Shown piece by piece: positions 10,201 through 19,419 of a DNA stretch of 64,000 bases. Both the position numbers and the translations under genes were made by a program. Below the pieces are notes generated by a model. The model worked only from the letters and a program-made list of their open reading frames with translations. It ran no database searches and was not told the DNA's origin. How positions within the stretch are numbered: position 1 is the stretch's first letter; each line of letters begins with the position of its first letter. Origin of the DNA: JANSWY01 sp965243755 (GTDB taxonomy: Bacteria; Bacteroidota; Bacteroidia; Cytophagales; Cyclobacteriaceae); NCBI GenBank assembly GCA_965243755.1, contig CBDEVW010000006.1:248001-312000 (forward strand), written 5' to 3'.

Positions 10201-12264
10201 TCATTTCATTGCATAGGGCTTTAAATGTTGCGTGTCGTACGCTGTGGCAGGTGTGAAACGAATGGCCTGTCCACCACCGGGTGCCAATGCCATGGTCAGT
10301 GTTTGTTCACTGCTGACCAGACATTTTCTGATGCTTACAGCACTTGCATTATGTGTATAGCTAATGTTTTCAGCATCGGCATAAATTTCTGTAGTGTATT
10401 GCTGGTCTGTGTCCAGGAAGTCCAGGGAGACCTTTAATGTTCTTGCCTCTTCATCGGTAATGGCACCAATGTACCAGTCTTCGGAGTTTCTGTCTTTTCT
10501 GGCAATCACGGCATAGTCCCCGATTTCCCCGGAGAGTACTTTGGTCTCCTGCCAGTCGGTAGGGACGTCTTTGATGAATTTGAAAGCTTTGTTTCCGGTG
10601 TAATGTTCAGGCAGATCTGCTGCCATCTGAACCGGGCTGTATATCACTACATATAATGCCAGCTGATTGGCGAGTGTGGTATGAATGCTGTTGCCTTTTC
10701 TGTATTCTTCCAGGTTGGTTTTGAATATGCCGGGAGTATAATCCAGTGGACCCGCAAGGAGCATGGTAAAAGGTAATATTGTAGTGTGTTCAGGAGGGTT
10801 TCCGGTGCTCCAGGCATTGTATTCCATGCCTCTTACAGCCTCCCGACTCAACATGTTGGGATAAGTTCTTCTCAGACCTGTTGGTTTGATCGGTTCATGG
10901 GCCACTACGCATACCTTGTGTGCAGCAGCGATTTCAACAACTCTTCTGTAGTGATTGACCATCCACTGTCCATGATGGTGCTGTCCTTTTGGGTTAATTG
11001 CGCCAACATAACCTGTTTTCAGAGCATTCATATCGTGCGCTTCGAGCAGATCAAAAGCTTCATCCATACGGTTTTGGTATGCCAGTACATCGCCGCTTGT
11101 CTCGTGGTGCCCGATGAGTTCTACACCTTTTTGAGCAGCATACCGGGCCAGCAGTGGTAAGTCATAATCGGGGTAGGGGGTGGTGAAATCAAAATTGGGA
11201 TTGGTTGTCCAGGTTTCCCAACCAGTATTCCATCCTTCCACCAATACCCCTCCAAATCCATTTTCAGCAGCAAAATCAATGTATTTTTTAGTGTTGTCAG
11301 TTGTTGCACCATGATTTGGTCCTGCAAACCAGGTGCTTTTATTTAAATGCATCTCCCACCATATGCCAATGTATTTCATGGGCTTTATCCAGGAGGTGTC
11401 TTCTATTTTGCTCGGCTCGTTGAGGTTCAGTACTATATTGGATTCTGCCAAGTCCCCAGGGGTATCGCCAATCATTATGACCCTCCACGGAGTAGTCAAG
11501 GTGCCATTTGTTCTTACTTTTACCCCGTCAGGCCATGGCACCAGGCCCGCTTTTACCTGTTGCTGAGGTCCCGTTTTGAGCACCATGGACGAGTAATTGG
11601 TCAGGTTGGCCTCATGTATGGATACTACCGGACCATCTTTCAGTTCAAAGGTGGCTGGAGTGTGCATAAGTGTGGAGACTTCACTAATGAGTTGATTTTG
11701 ATAAAGTCTTTCATAACTGTTGTACCCATCTTCCCAGGATTTCACAGTCGTGTCGCAAGGCTGATACCAGACACTGTGGTCAGCGGCAAAATTGAATGCA
11801 GTTTCTTCTTCCCATACTTTGATGGAATCAATGCCATTCTGCTGAGGAATGATGTAGCGGAAGCCAACACCATCATTAAATACCCTGAAGGCCAGCTCCA
11901 TTTTTCTTCCGGGGTTGTCCTCAATGAGTTGTACAGTTAATTCATTATAGTGGTTTCTGATTTTTCTTTGATGTCCCCATACCGTTTCCCAGGTTTCGTT
12001 ATACCGGGTTTCCTCCGTGTGTTGAATGTTGAACCCAGAGGTCATGGGCTCCATGTTTTGAAAGATAAACCCCAATGGAGAGTCCTCAATGATCACCTGG
12101 TCTTTGTAGCTGACACGGTATTTGGGTGTTCCCTCATCTACCGTAAATGCAAGCTTTATCTTCCCATCAGGAGAAGAGACGAACTTTTCGTTGGCAGGTG
12201 GCATCATCATGCATCCATGAATGATGAATAGAAAAAGCGTAATCAGGTATAGCGTATGTCGCAT
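10201..12264 (-). CDS. susB: GH97 alpha-glucosidase, inverting SusB type, predicted lipoprotein
   Basis: An exo-acting alpha-glucosidase releasing glucose from alpha-glucan oligosaccharides. The three acidic residues lie in HHETSG, AHEPIKPTGLRRTYPN and GMEYNAW. Their spacing of 69 and 24 residues equals that of E439, E508 and E532 in Bacteroides SusB, as I recall it, so an inverting mechanism is expected. The retaining GH97 subgroup lacks the first Glu. The N-terminus MRHTLYLITLFLFIIHGC looks like a lipoprotein signal, so the ATG at 12264 is preferred. An ATG at 12297 overlaps the upstream stop as TAATG and would permit translational coupling. It lies between the GH71/GH99-like gene and the giant GH87-like gene and would finish degradation of the released oligomers. 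Confidence 0.9.
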   Translation of the reverse strand: MRHTLYLITLFLFIIHGCMMMPPANEKFVSSPDGKIKLAFTVDEGTPKYRVSYKDQVIIEDSPLGFIFQNMEPMTSGFNIQHTEETRYNETWETVWGHQRKIRNHYNELTVQLIEDNPGRKMELAFRVFNDGVGFRYIIPQQNGIDSIKVWEEETAFNFAADHSVWYQPCDTTVKSWEDGYNSYERLYQNQLISEVSTLMHTPATFELKDGPVVSIHEANLTNYSSMVLKTGPQQQVKAGLVPWPDGVKVRTNGTLTTPWRVIMIGDTPGDLAESNIVLNLNEPSKIEDTSWIKPMKYIGIWWEMHLNKSTWFAGPNHGATTDNTKKYIDFAAENGFGGVLVEGWNTGWETWTTNPNFDFTTPYPDYDLPLLARYAAQKGVELIGHHETSGDVLAYQNRMDEAFDLLEAHDMNALKTGYVGAINPKGQHHHGQWMVNHYRRVVEIAAAHKVCVVAHEPIKPTGLRRTYPNMLSREAVRGMEYNAWSTGNPPEHTTILPFTMLLAGPLDYTPGIFKTNLEEYRKGNSIHTTLANQLALYVVIYSPVQMAADLPEHYTGNKAFKFIKDVPTDWQETKVLSGEIGDYAVIARKDRNSEDWYIGAITDEEARTLKVSLDFLDTDQQYTTEIYADAENISYTHNASAVSIRKCLVSSEQTLTMALAPGGGQAIRFTPATAYDTQHLKPYAMK

Positions 12265-12296
12265 GTTAAGTAAAGCGTTATTTGGGTGATGAAACA

Positions 12297-13517
12297 TTAA
12301 TTAATTTCCTTCATGAGCTCCCTGGCATCATCCACTCTCAGTGCTACCAGGTAATAAAAGACCTGGTCGAGCTTGTTTTGTATTTCTTCGTTATCTGTGA
12401 ATTCTGGATTCTTTCTCAGCTGATAGTGTTCATGGATCAGTTGAAGTTCCTCCACATCATAGTTTACCCCGGTAAAGTCCTGGACGGTTTCCAGAAATGA
12501 AAACCCGAACTCTACCGTGGGCTCTATGATAGTGCCTTCTCCAAAGTCATTCCAGGTGATTAGTTGCAGAAAGTCCAGATCTGATGAATATTCAGTTGCC
12601 ACATCTAATGTGCTCTGAAGCATTTCCACTCCCACTTCCAAATTGAAATAGCCATTTCCCCAGCCCCCTTCTTCATAATAATCATTAAAACCGGGGTATG
12701 CACCACCACCTGAAATTAACTCCGGATCGGCATTATTGTAAAAGTTTCTCAGTCCGCTTACTCCATCACTATAGACCCAAGCATACTCACCAGCAGTATT
12801 GGCAGTACCTGCACTTCCGGAATGGTACCACAACGGAAGAAATAGCTCATCCTGAGGAGAAGCGTTGAGTATTTCTGTCCAGTTGGATGCACCATTGATG
12901 GTAATTGGACCAAAAATCAGTGTCATAGGGCGATCAGCCTGATGAATGTATTGCTGGTGACTGTAATAATTGTTTCCCAGGTAAGCCACATTGGCTTTTA
13001 CGTCTTCCTTGCTGGCAGCAAATCGATCCTCTAATACAACAGCAAATTCCATCCCTGATTCATCTACCCTGTCAATGATGGCATTGGAATTTTCCAGCAG
13101 CAACCCAATGTCTCCATTGGTGCCCTGCGTACCATACCAGTTGATCAGTACGCCATCGATTCCCGAGTATTTCATGAGGAGCAAATGATAATCTACCACA
13201 TCGGGGTCCTGTGAATCGTATGGACCGATCAAAGGATAATAGTGCGCCGCAATTTGTCTTTGTCCATTCTCATCAATGATCTCGGGATTTCTGGTGGACA
13301 TGGTCCAGTGAATACCCCAGCTCCCTGAGCCGTTCATTGGGGCATCAAACCATGGCATGTAATGGGCATACACAGGAAGAGGGTTCGTTTTGCTGACCTC
13401 TTCAGGTGAATAGGCGATTACATCACCATTGCCACCAAATGTGATGTCTCCGCCATTGGTGTCATCATTGCAGGATATGAATAAAAGTGCTGTTAATATT
13501 GCGACGATCTTTTCCAT
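12297..13517 (-). CDS. GH71/GH99-like glycoside hydrolase, surface lipoprotein
   Basis: 406 residues beginning with a lipoprotein signal (MEKIVAILTALLFISC, Cys16). The mature part starts with VYAHYMPWF and contains GIDGVLINWYG, FAVVLEDRF and LQLITWNDFGEGT. This pattern belongs to the GH71/GH99-like TIM-barrel group. GH71 enzymes are alpha-1,3-glucanases; GH99 enzymes are endo-alpha-mannosidases. The neighbouring GH87-like and GH97 genes favour the alpha-1,3-glucan reading, but this is inference. It starts 21 bases after the susD stop, and its own stop overlaps a possible start of the GH97 gene. Confidence 0.75.
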   Translation of the reverse strand: MEKIVAILTALLFISCNDDTNGGDITFGGNGDVIAYSPEEVSKTNPLPVYAHYMPWFDAPMNGSGSWGIHWTMSTRNPEIIDENGQRQIAAHYYPLIGPYDSQDPDVVDYHLLLMKYSGIDGVLINWYGTQGTNGDIGLLLENSNAIIDRVDESGMEFAVVLEDRFAASKEDVKANVAYLGNNYYSHQQYIHQADRPMTLIFGPITINGASNWTEILNASPQDELFLPLWYHSGSAGTANTAGEYAWVYSDGVSGLRNFYNNADPELISGGGAYPGFNDYYEEGGWGNGYFNLEVGVEMLQSTLDVATEYSSDLDFLQLITWNDFGEGTIIEPTVEFGFSFLETVQDFTGVNYDVEELQLIHEHYQLRKNPEFTDNEEIQNKLDQVFYYLVALRVDDARELMKEIN

Positions 13518-13538
13518 TTCTTTTGTGGTTATTGAGAA

Positions 13539-15137
13539 TTAGTATCCAGGGTTTTGTCTCAGGTTTTTATTCGCTGAAAGCGCATTAGCAGGAATAGGGT
13601 AAAGGCTCCTGTAGTCTTCAGAAACTTCTTTGGCCCACCAGGTGCCTTTGGTGAATTGATCAAAACGGATCAGGTCTGTTCTTCTGTGACCCTCCCAGTA
13701 CAATTCAAAACCACGCTCATCCAGTATTTCCTGGCCATTTGCTGAGATAGAACTAATAGGAGTGGCTCTCCGGGTAGTTCTGAGCTGATTGATCAATGAT
13801 AACGCAGCACCATTGTTGCCTTCACGCCACAACGCTTCTGCTTTCATGAGTAACACATCTGCATACCGCAACAGGGCAATGTCATTGTCTGCCCATGCCT
13901 GTAATACAGCATCGGTATCTGGTGCCCACTTCAATACCCGAGCCCCTTCATATTCCTGCGCCTGCAATAAGTCATTGATTTGTGGCGTGAAGTTGAGGGC
14001 ATTGCCTTTTCTATCCTGTAGTGGTGCACCATTTTCATCGACCTGCTGGCCATGAAGAAAACCCAGGTGCAGTCCCATTTGGTCCAGGTACCGGTTATCC
14101 TGAAACCTCGAGTCATTGGTTTGTACACCATTGTTGGGGTTTTTGTCAGTGTCCCAGCTATAGAAGAATGTTTCGGTGGTACACATACCATTCCAGGGTT
14201 CCAGCAGCCACCCGGCATTCTGGTTATAGTGAAGTGTCATCAAGACCCTGGTTTGTGCATCAAATCCTCGGAATTGTTCCCCACTGTTTTGCAACACCAA
14301 TAAGGTTTCCGGGCTTGTTTCATTGTGCTGATCGAACATGCCGAAATAATCGGGGGACAATGCATAACTTCCTGAGTTGATGACGGCATCACAGTGGGTG
14401 ATCACCTTTTGCATGTCTTCACTGGAAACATTGGTGCCGGTGTAAATGAACCTGTTGAGATAAACTTTGGCCAGGAGCGCGTGTGCGGTTTCTTTTACCA
14501 CTCTACCATATTCGCCACTTTGGGCCTTGCTCAACATGTCCGGAATGCTGCTTTCCAGTTCAGAGATTACAAAGTCTGTAGCCTCTTCCCGTTGTAGCAC
14601 TGCGGGACTGCCATTGATCAATACAGGTGCCTGCCCAAACAGGTCCACAAACAACCATAAATAATAAGCTCTCAGGGTCCTTACCTCTGCGAAATATGGT
14701 TTTAGTTGTTCTTCAAACTGGATATCTCCTTCGGCAATTGCTTCCATGTTGCCCAGCACTTCATAACACCTTGAAACTCCGGAGGATAAGTCGTTCCATC
14801 CCCTGCGGATAATGCTGTGGTCGCTGGTCCATTGGTGCTGATGGAGTTGTACCCAGATGCCATTGTCCGCCCAGTCTGTACCTCGGGTAGGGGTAACCAT
14901 CTCATCGGTAGACCCTTCGGTAAGGGCGTAGATATTTCTTTCACCAATAAACTGATACAGTGGTGTATAAGAGGGATCAATAAATCCCCCAATGAGGTCA
15001 ATATCCTCTTTGATCAGTTCCCTGGCTTCATTGATGTACTCTTCTCCGGTGACATATTCTTCAATTTGCGGTTCAAGATCGGTGCATGCTCCAAGTACTG
15101 TGAGCCATGCCAGTAGAATTAGTGTGCTGTTTTTCAT
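13539..15137 (-). CDS. susD: SusD-like glycan-binding lipoprotein
   Basis: About 532 residues. The chosen start gives MKNSTLILLAWLTVLGAC with a clear LGAC lipobox; two further ATG codons lie just upstream (15149 and 15140). The family covers the SusC barrel from outside and captures oligosaccharides. Typical features are the helical TPR-like body, the segment LRAYYLWLFVDLFGQAPVL, the motif LLMKAEALWREGNNGAALSLINQLR and the C-terminal ending NLRQNPGY. It begins 13 bases after the susC stop, so the two are surely co-transcribed. Confidence 0.95.
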   Translation of the reverse strand: MKNSTLILLAWLTVLGACTDLEPQIEEYVTGEEYINEARELIKEDIDLIGGFIDPSYTPLYQFIGERNIYALTEGSTDEMVTPTRGTDWADNGIWVQLHQHQWTSDHSIIRRGWNDLSSGVSRCYEVLGNMEAIAEGDIQFEEQLKPYFAEVRTLRAYYLWLFVDLFGQAPVLINGSPAVLQREEATDFVISELESSIPDMLSKAQSGEYGRVVKETAHALLAKVYLNRFIYTGTNVSSEDMQKVITHCDAVINSGSYALSPDYFGMFDQHNETSPETLLVLQNSGEQFRGFDAQTRVLMTLHYNQNAGWLLEPWNGMCTTETFFYSWDTDKNPNNGVQTNDSRFQDNRYLDQMGLHLGFLHGQQVDENGAPLQDRKGNALNFTPQINDLLQAQEYEGARVLKWAPDTDAVLQAWADNDIALLRYADVLLMKAEALWREGNNGAALSLINQLRTTRRATPISSISANGQEILDERGFELYWEGHRRTDLIRFDQFTKGTWWAKEVSEDYRSLYPIPANALSANKNLRQNPGY

Positions 15138-15150
15138 CATTGTACCCATT

Positions 15151-18117
15151 TTAAAAGCTAAGATTTAGTCCCAGTAAAATTGTTCTTGGTCTCGGATAGG
15201 AGGTGTAGTCAATCCCAAATGAAGGTACACCATTGACCGCCTTGTTGGTGTTTACCTCAGGATCAAACCCGCTGTAGTTGGTAAGCACCAATAAATTTTG
15301 CCCCGTGATAAACACTTTAGGTTTTGCTGACCAGATTTCAGCATCTACCGGGATGTTCCATGCCAGGGTGGTAGTCGCTAATCTGATAAACGAAGCATCC
15401 TCAAGATATCTGGTGGATGGCAACACGGCATCTTCAATGTTTCTCGAAGAATATAGTTCGTCATAGGTAATGTTCTTGGCCTGACCTAGCGAAGACTTAT
15501 TAAAGAGCGCATTGGCAGTATTGTTATAGACATAATGTCCTTGCTTCGAATCAATGAAAAAGCTGAAGTCAAAATCCTTGAAAGAAAGGGTATTGTTGAG
15601 ACTAACTGTATAGTCAGGATGTGGCGAACCGGCATAGATCAGTTCCCCGTCATTGGCATACTGACTGATTCCTTCATTATCAAATCCAATAAATTTTCTT
15701 AAATAGAAAGTTTGCAAAGCTTGTCCCTCTTCTATCACCTGTACACTGATATTGGTCAGCCCTTGTCCGTTAAGCAACCCTGTGTTGATGGAAGTGCTGA
15801 AATCCTCTATTGTATTGGTGATTTTGGTGAAGTTGATATTGGAAGTCCAGCTCCATTCACTGTTTGACACCCAATGTACATTTAATGACAATTCAATTCC
15901 CTTATTGATCAATTTGGCAGGGATGTTTTGCCAGCCTCGTTCTGTAATGGAAGGTGCGGGTAGAGGAACGTCAAATAACAGATCAGTGGTGGATTTGTGG
16001 AAATAGTCAACAGATCCAATGATTTTGTTGTCCATTATGCCAAAATCAATACCGATGTTGGATTGGGTGGTGGTTTCCCACTGGATTTCGGGATTTTGGA
16101 CCTGTACCACCTGCAGTCCACCGGTATTCGGGTTTTTGGTCACTATACGATAAGGGATGTAATCTGCGAATTCCTGGTTTCCTGTTTGCCCCCAGCCTAA
16201 TCTAAGCTTGAGTTCGGAAATGGCATCAACATCCTGCAAAAAGGATTCCTCAGCGATTCGCCAGCCCAGGGCACCACTGGGAAAAAAGCCATAGCGGTTA
16301 TCAGGCCCAAATCTGGAGGACCCATCTGCCCGCAGTGAGGCAGTGGCCAGGTATTTTTCCTGGTAGCTAAAGTTTAGCCGGCCATATACTGACTGTAGTT
16401 CTGAAATAGGTCCACCTGAATAGATCTGAGGTTCAATTTCTCCCGAATGGCCCCCAATATTTCCTGTTGGGAGAATCTCAGTTGATTCATATCCCTGTCC
16501 GACAAGACTGTGCCAATTGGTTTCAAATCTTTGATAAGAAAAACCAGTCATGGCAGAAAATGATGAGTTCCTGAAAGTCTTGTTGTAGCTGAAGTAGTTT
16601 TCAAAAGTAATGTTGGTTGATTCTGTATCCTGTATTTCTGCTCTTCCCTGTGGAGTGATAAAAATCAGGTCCTGAGAGAAATTGGTATTACGTGTAGAAA
16701 GGGTTTTGTCAGCGCCGATGTTCAAATGATAATTTAAGCCTTTTATGATCATCAGCTCTGCAGTGGCATTGGCCAGCAACCGGTTGGTAGTTGTCTGGTC
16801 ATCGATCAGCCTGATCATGGCCACCGGATTTCTGTCGGCTGCAGAAAACTGGAAGTAGGTACCATCCTGTGTGACGGGCATAGTTGGATTGGCTTTCAGT
16901 GCGTTGGCAAGTGCATCCCCAAGGAATCCGGATCCACCACCATCACCAATTGGAGCACCACGGTCATGGATGTTAGAGGCGGTGAAATTTAACCCCACCT
17001 TCAACCTGTCATCAATCAGTTTTTGATTCAGGTTTATTCTGCCGGTGATTCTTTTCATGGCTGTTCCTATGACAATTCCCTGCTGGTCCATGTAGCCAAG
17101 GGATGCCCTGAAGTTGCCTTTATAAGTTCCACCGGAAAAGCTAATGTTGTGGTTTTGTGAAATTGCAGTTCTGAAAATCTCATCCTGCCAGTCTGTATCT
17201 GCTCCGAAATCAAAATCAAGGTAACCGGTGTTGCCGGTTTCAGCTGCCAGTAAAATTCTTGCATTGCGGTAATCGGTAGCGGATAGCACATCAATTTTCT
17301 TTCTGATTTGCGACACGCCCGCATAGGTACTGTAGGAGAAAGTTGATTGCCCTGCAGATCCTTTTTTGGTAGTGATGAGTACAACGCCATTGGCCCCTCT
17401 GGAGCCATATATTGCAGTAGCTGATGCATCCTTTAAGATATCGATGGAGGCAATGTCCTCCGGGTTGAGGAAGTTGAGTGGATTTCGGGCCTGGCTTCCA
17501 CCTACATCTCCCACATCTGATCCTCCGGGCGAAACGTTTCCACCCCCGATGGGTACACCATCAATAACAAACAATGGGTCATTGCCACTTCTGATGGAAT
17601 TCATTCCACGGATACTAACATTAATAGCTCCTCCGGGTTCACCACTGGAAGGAGTGATCTGTACTCCCGCAGCTCTTCCCTGTATTAGTTCAATTGGATT
17701 GGATACGATTCCTTTGTTGAAATCCTTTGGGCTCAGTGTTGACATGGCTCCAGTAACATCCTTTTTCTCCGCGGTTCCATAACCCACGACCACCAGTTCC
17801 TGCAGTTCCGCAATGTCCGTATTGAGCCTGATTGAAAGATTATTCTGACCATTAATAGCAATGATCTTGTCCTGAAAGCCAACGAATGTAACAACCAACA
17901 TGTCGTTTTCACCGGCTTCAATATTGAAGTTCCCCGAAATATCTGTTACTGTCCCTCGGGAAGTGCCTGAGATCATGACTGTCGCACCAGGCAAAGGGTT
18001 GCCTTCATCATCCATGACCTGACCTGTAATCATTGTTGCCTGTCCAAACATCAGATGAGATAATATCATCAGACAGGCAAGAATTGGCCATTTTGTTTTA
18101 TTGTATGTTTTGTTCAT
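15151..18117 (-). CDS. susC: SusC-like TonB-dependent outer-membrane transporter
   Basis: 988 residues from the ATG at 18117, chosen because it precedes a signal peptide (MNKTYNKTKWPILACLMI...FGQ); a further 17 in-frame codons upstream lack signal character. The order is carboxypeptidase-like regulatory domain (ITGQVMDDEGNPLPGATV), the SusC signature LQELVVVGYGTAEKKDVTGA, a plug with IRGMNSIRSGNDPLFVIDGVP, and a 22-strand-type barrel ending in ILLGLNLSF. With SusD it imports oligosaccharides using TonB energy. Length is normal for the family. Confidence 0.96.
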   Translation of the reverse strand: MNKTYNKTKWPILACLMILSHLMFGQATMITGQVMDDEGNPLPGATVMISGTSRGTVTDISGNFNIEAGENDMLVVTFVGFQDKIIAINGQNNLSIRLNTDIAELQELVVVGYGTAEKKDVTGAMSTLSPKDFNKGIVSNPIELIQGRAAGVQITPSSGEPGGAINVSIRGMNSIRSGNDPLFVIDGVPIGGGNVSPGGSDVGDVGGSQARNPLNFLNPEDIASIDILKDASATAIYGSRGANGVVLITTKKGSAGQSTFSYSTYAGVSQIRKKIDVLSATDYRNARILLAAETGNTGYLDFDFGADTDWQDEIFRTAISQNHNISFSGGTYKGNFRASLGYMDQQGIVIGTAMKRITGRINLNQKLIDDRLKVGLNFTASNIHDRGAPIGDGGGSGFLGDALANALKANPTMPVTQDGTYFQFSAADRNPVAMIRLIDDQTTTNRLLANATAELMIIKGLNYHLNIGADKTLSTRNTNFSQDLIFITPQGRAEIQDTESTNITFENYFSYNKTFRNSSFSAMTGFSYQRFETNWHSLVGQGYESTEILPTGNIGGHSGEIEPQIYSGGPISELQSVYGRLNFSYQEKYLATASLRADGSSRFGPDNRYGFFPSGALGWRIAEESFLQDVDAISELKLRLGWGQTGNQEFADYIPYRIVTKNPNTGGLQVVQVQNPEIQWETTTQSNIGIDFGIMDNKIIGSVDYFHKSTTDLLFDVPLPAPSITERGWQNIPAKLINKGIELSLNVHWVSNSEWSWTSNINFTKITNTIEDFSTSINTGLLNGQGLTNISVQVIEEGQALQTFYLRKFIGFDNEGISQYANDGELIYAGSPHPDYTVSLNNTLSFKDFDFSFFIDSKQGHYVYNNTANALFNKSSLGQAKNITYDELYSSRNIEDAVLPSTRYLEDASFIRLATTTLAWNIPVDAEIWSAKPKVFITGQNLLVLTNYSGFDPEVNTNKAVNGVPSFGIDYTSYPRPRTILLGLNLSF

Positions 18118-18189
18118 ATCCGTGATAGCTTTAGGAAAGGATGTGGGCAATCCGGCGTGACTGCCCACAAGTAGTCAAACAATCAATTT

Positions 18190-19110
18190 TTAATTTGCAG
18201 GTACCAATATGATTCGGACCAACCTGTCTGGTTTATCAGGATCATATCCATCAAGTCCATCAGAGTCTCCTCCGTAACCAAATGCCTGTAGTTCCAGTCT
18301 GTCAGCAGAAATGCTGGTGATAGAATAGCTATGGAAATCTTTTACGCTATAGTCGGATGACTCGACACCTGAAGTATAGTGTCCAATGTATCCACCTGAT
18401 CCGGTCACATTGATCATGTCTGTGGAGTCCCCTGCCACAATCTCGAAAGTGAAAGATCCGTCTTTCCAGTCGTTCACGTTGGTGTCAAACCTGGTAACCG
18501 CGTCTTCCGATTCATCCAGGCATCCTTCTCCGCTCACTTCGTCAAAGAATTTCCATTCTTTCCAAAGTGCTCCATTGATGTCGCGTACATAGGAGCCGTC
18601 AAAATTGAAGGTGTACACATTATCGAAGAGACATGATCTGCTTTCGTGTGCATTTTCCGGAGTTCCCCACCATATGGTAGAAGAATTGTCCATTGGCCCA
18701 AAATTGATGGCATTGGCTTCTGTTGACAGCTTCCATTCTTTGCTGGTGCCGCTGGTAAGCAATTGAATTGGCGAATTAGGATCAACAGAACTGGTAAGCG
18801 TGATGCTCTCGGAGGTGGAGTTGTCCTCGGCCCCATCTGCAGAAGCAGTCAATGTTACAGTGTAAGTTCCAGTGTTGAAGGTGTGCACCGGGTTTTCTTC
18901 AGTGGATGTTGCTCCATCCCCAAAATCCCAGGAATAACTGGTGGCATTGACCGACTCGTTGGTAAAAGTAACCACTGAATCATTTGCAACTTCGTAGCTA
19001 AAGCTGGCCAGTATGATTGCCGGAGTTCCATCATCTCCACCATCGTCCTCACCACAGCCAAGTGTGAATACCAGTAATAGGGTTGCCCAAAATAGTTTGT
19101 GTAATTTCAT
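18190..19110 (-). CDS. PKD-domain surface lipoprotein, SusE/F-like position
   Basis: 306 residues with a lipoprotein signal ending FTLGC followed by an acidic, glycine-rich stretch that may direct surface export. Residues about 35-105 form a PKD domain with SYSWDFGDGATSTEENPVHTF. The C-terminal 180 residues begin with a segment containing SKEWKLS and are aromatic-rich, a pattern seen in glycan-binding proteins of such loci. It is the first gene of the minus-strand operon, 72 bases before susC. A role in holding alpha-glucan at the cell surface is likely but inferred from position. Confidence 0.8.
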   Translation of the reverse strand: MKLHKLFWATLLLVFTLGCGEDDGGDDGTPAIILASFSYEVANDSVVTFTNESVNATSYSWDFGDGATSTEENPVHTFNTGTYTVTLTASADGAEDNSTSESITLTSSVDPNSPIQLLTSGTSKEWKLSTEANAINFGPMDNSSTIWWGTPENAHESRSCLFDNVYTFNFDGSYVRDINGALWKEWKFFDEVSGEGCLDESEDAVTRFDTNVNDWKDGSFTFEIVAGDSTDMINVTGSGGYIGHYTSGVESSDYSVKDFHSYSITSISADRLELQAFGYGGDSDGLDGYDPDKPDRLVRIILVPAN

Positions 19111-19419
19111 AACATTTTCATTTTAAATAAACATTGTAGTATCTAGTTCCGATGAGTTCAACCGTTTGTTTGGTCTGTACCATCGATAGGTTTTGGTAAT
19201 TAAAAGTTCATTTCACAATGGTAGGATTTGACGGACGGGGACAGGTGTAAAAATTTTAAAATAAGGTGGTCATTTGGGACAAATCGTGCCTTTATTGAAA
19301 ATTGAGGCTGTTTTTTTGTAAATTCTGCAATAATTATCTCAGTGGACCCTGGGAATTTTTACCAGTCCAAATTGGTTTATCAGGTTTCTTTTTATATTGT
19401 TAATTCTGATCGGGAAAAA
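19111..19419. promoter_or_regulatory. Divergent control region of the glucan operon and its HTCS regulator
   Basis: 309 bases separate the first operon gene (minus) from the HTCS start (plus). It should hold both promoters and the HTCS binding site. It is AT-rich, with no gene. I found no clear TAnnTTTG element on either strand and no obvious long palindrome, so no precise site is assigned. Confidence 0.5.
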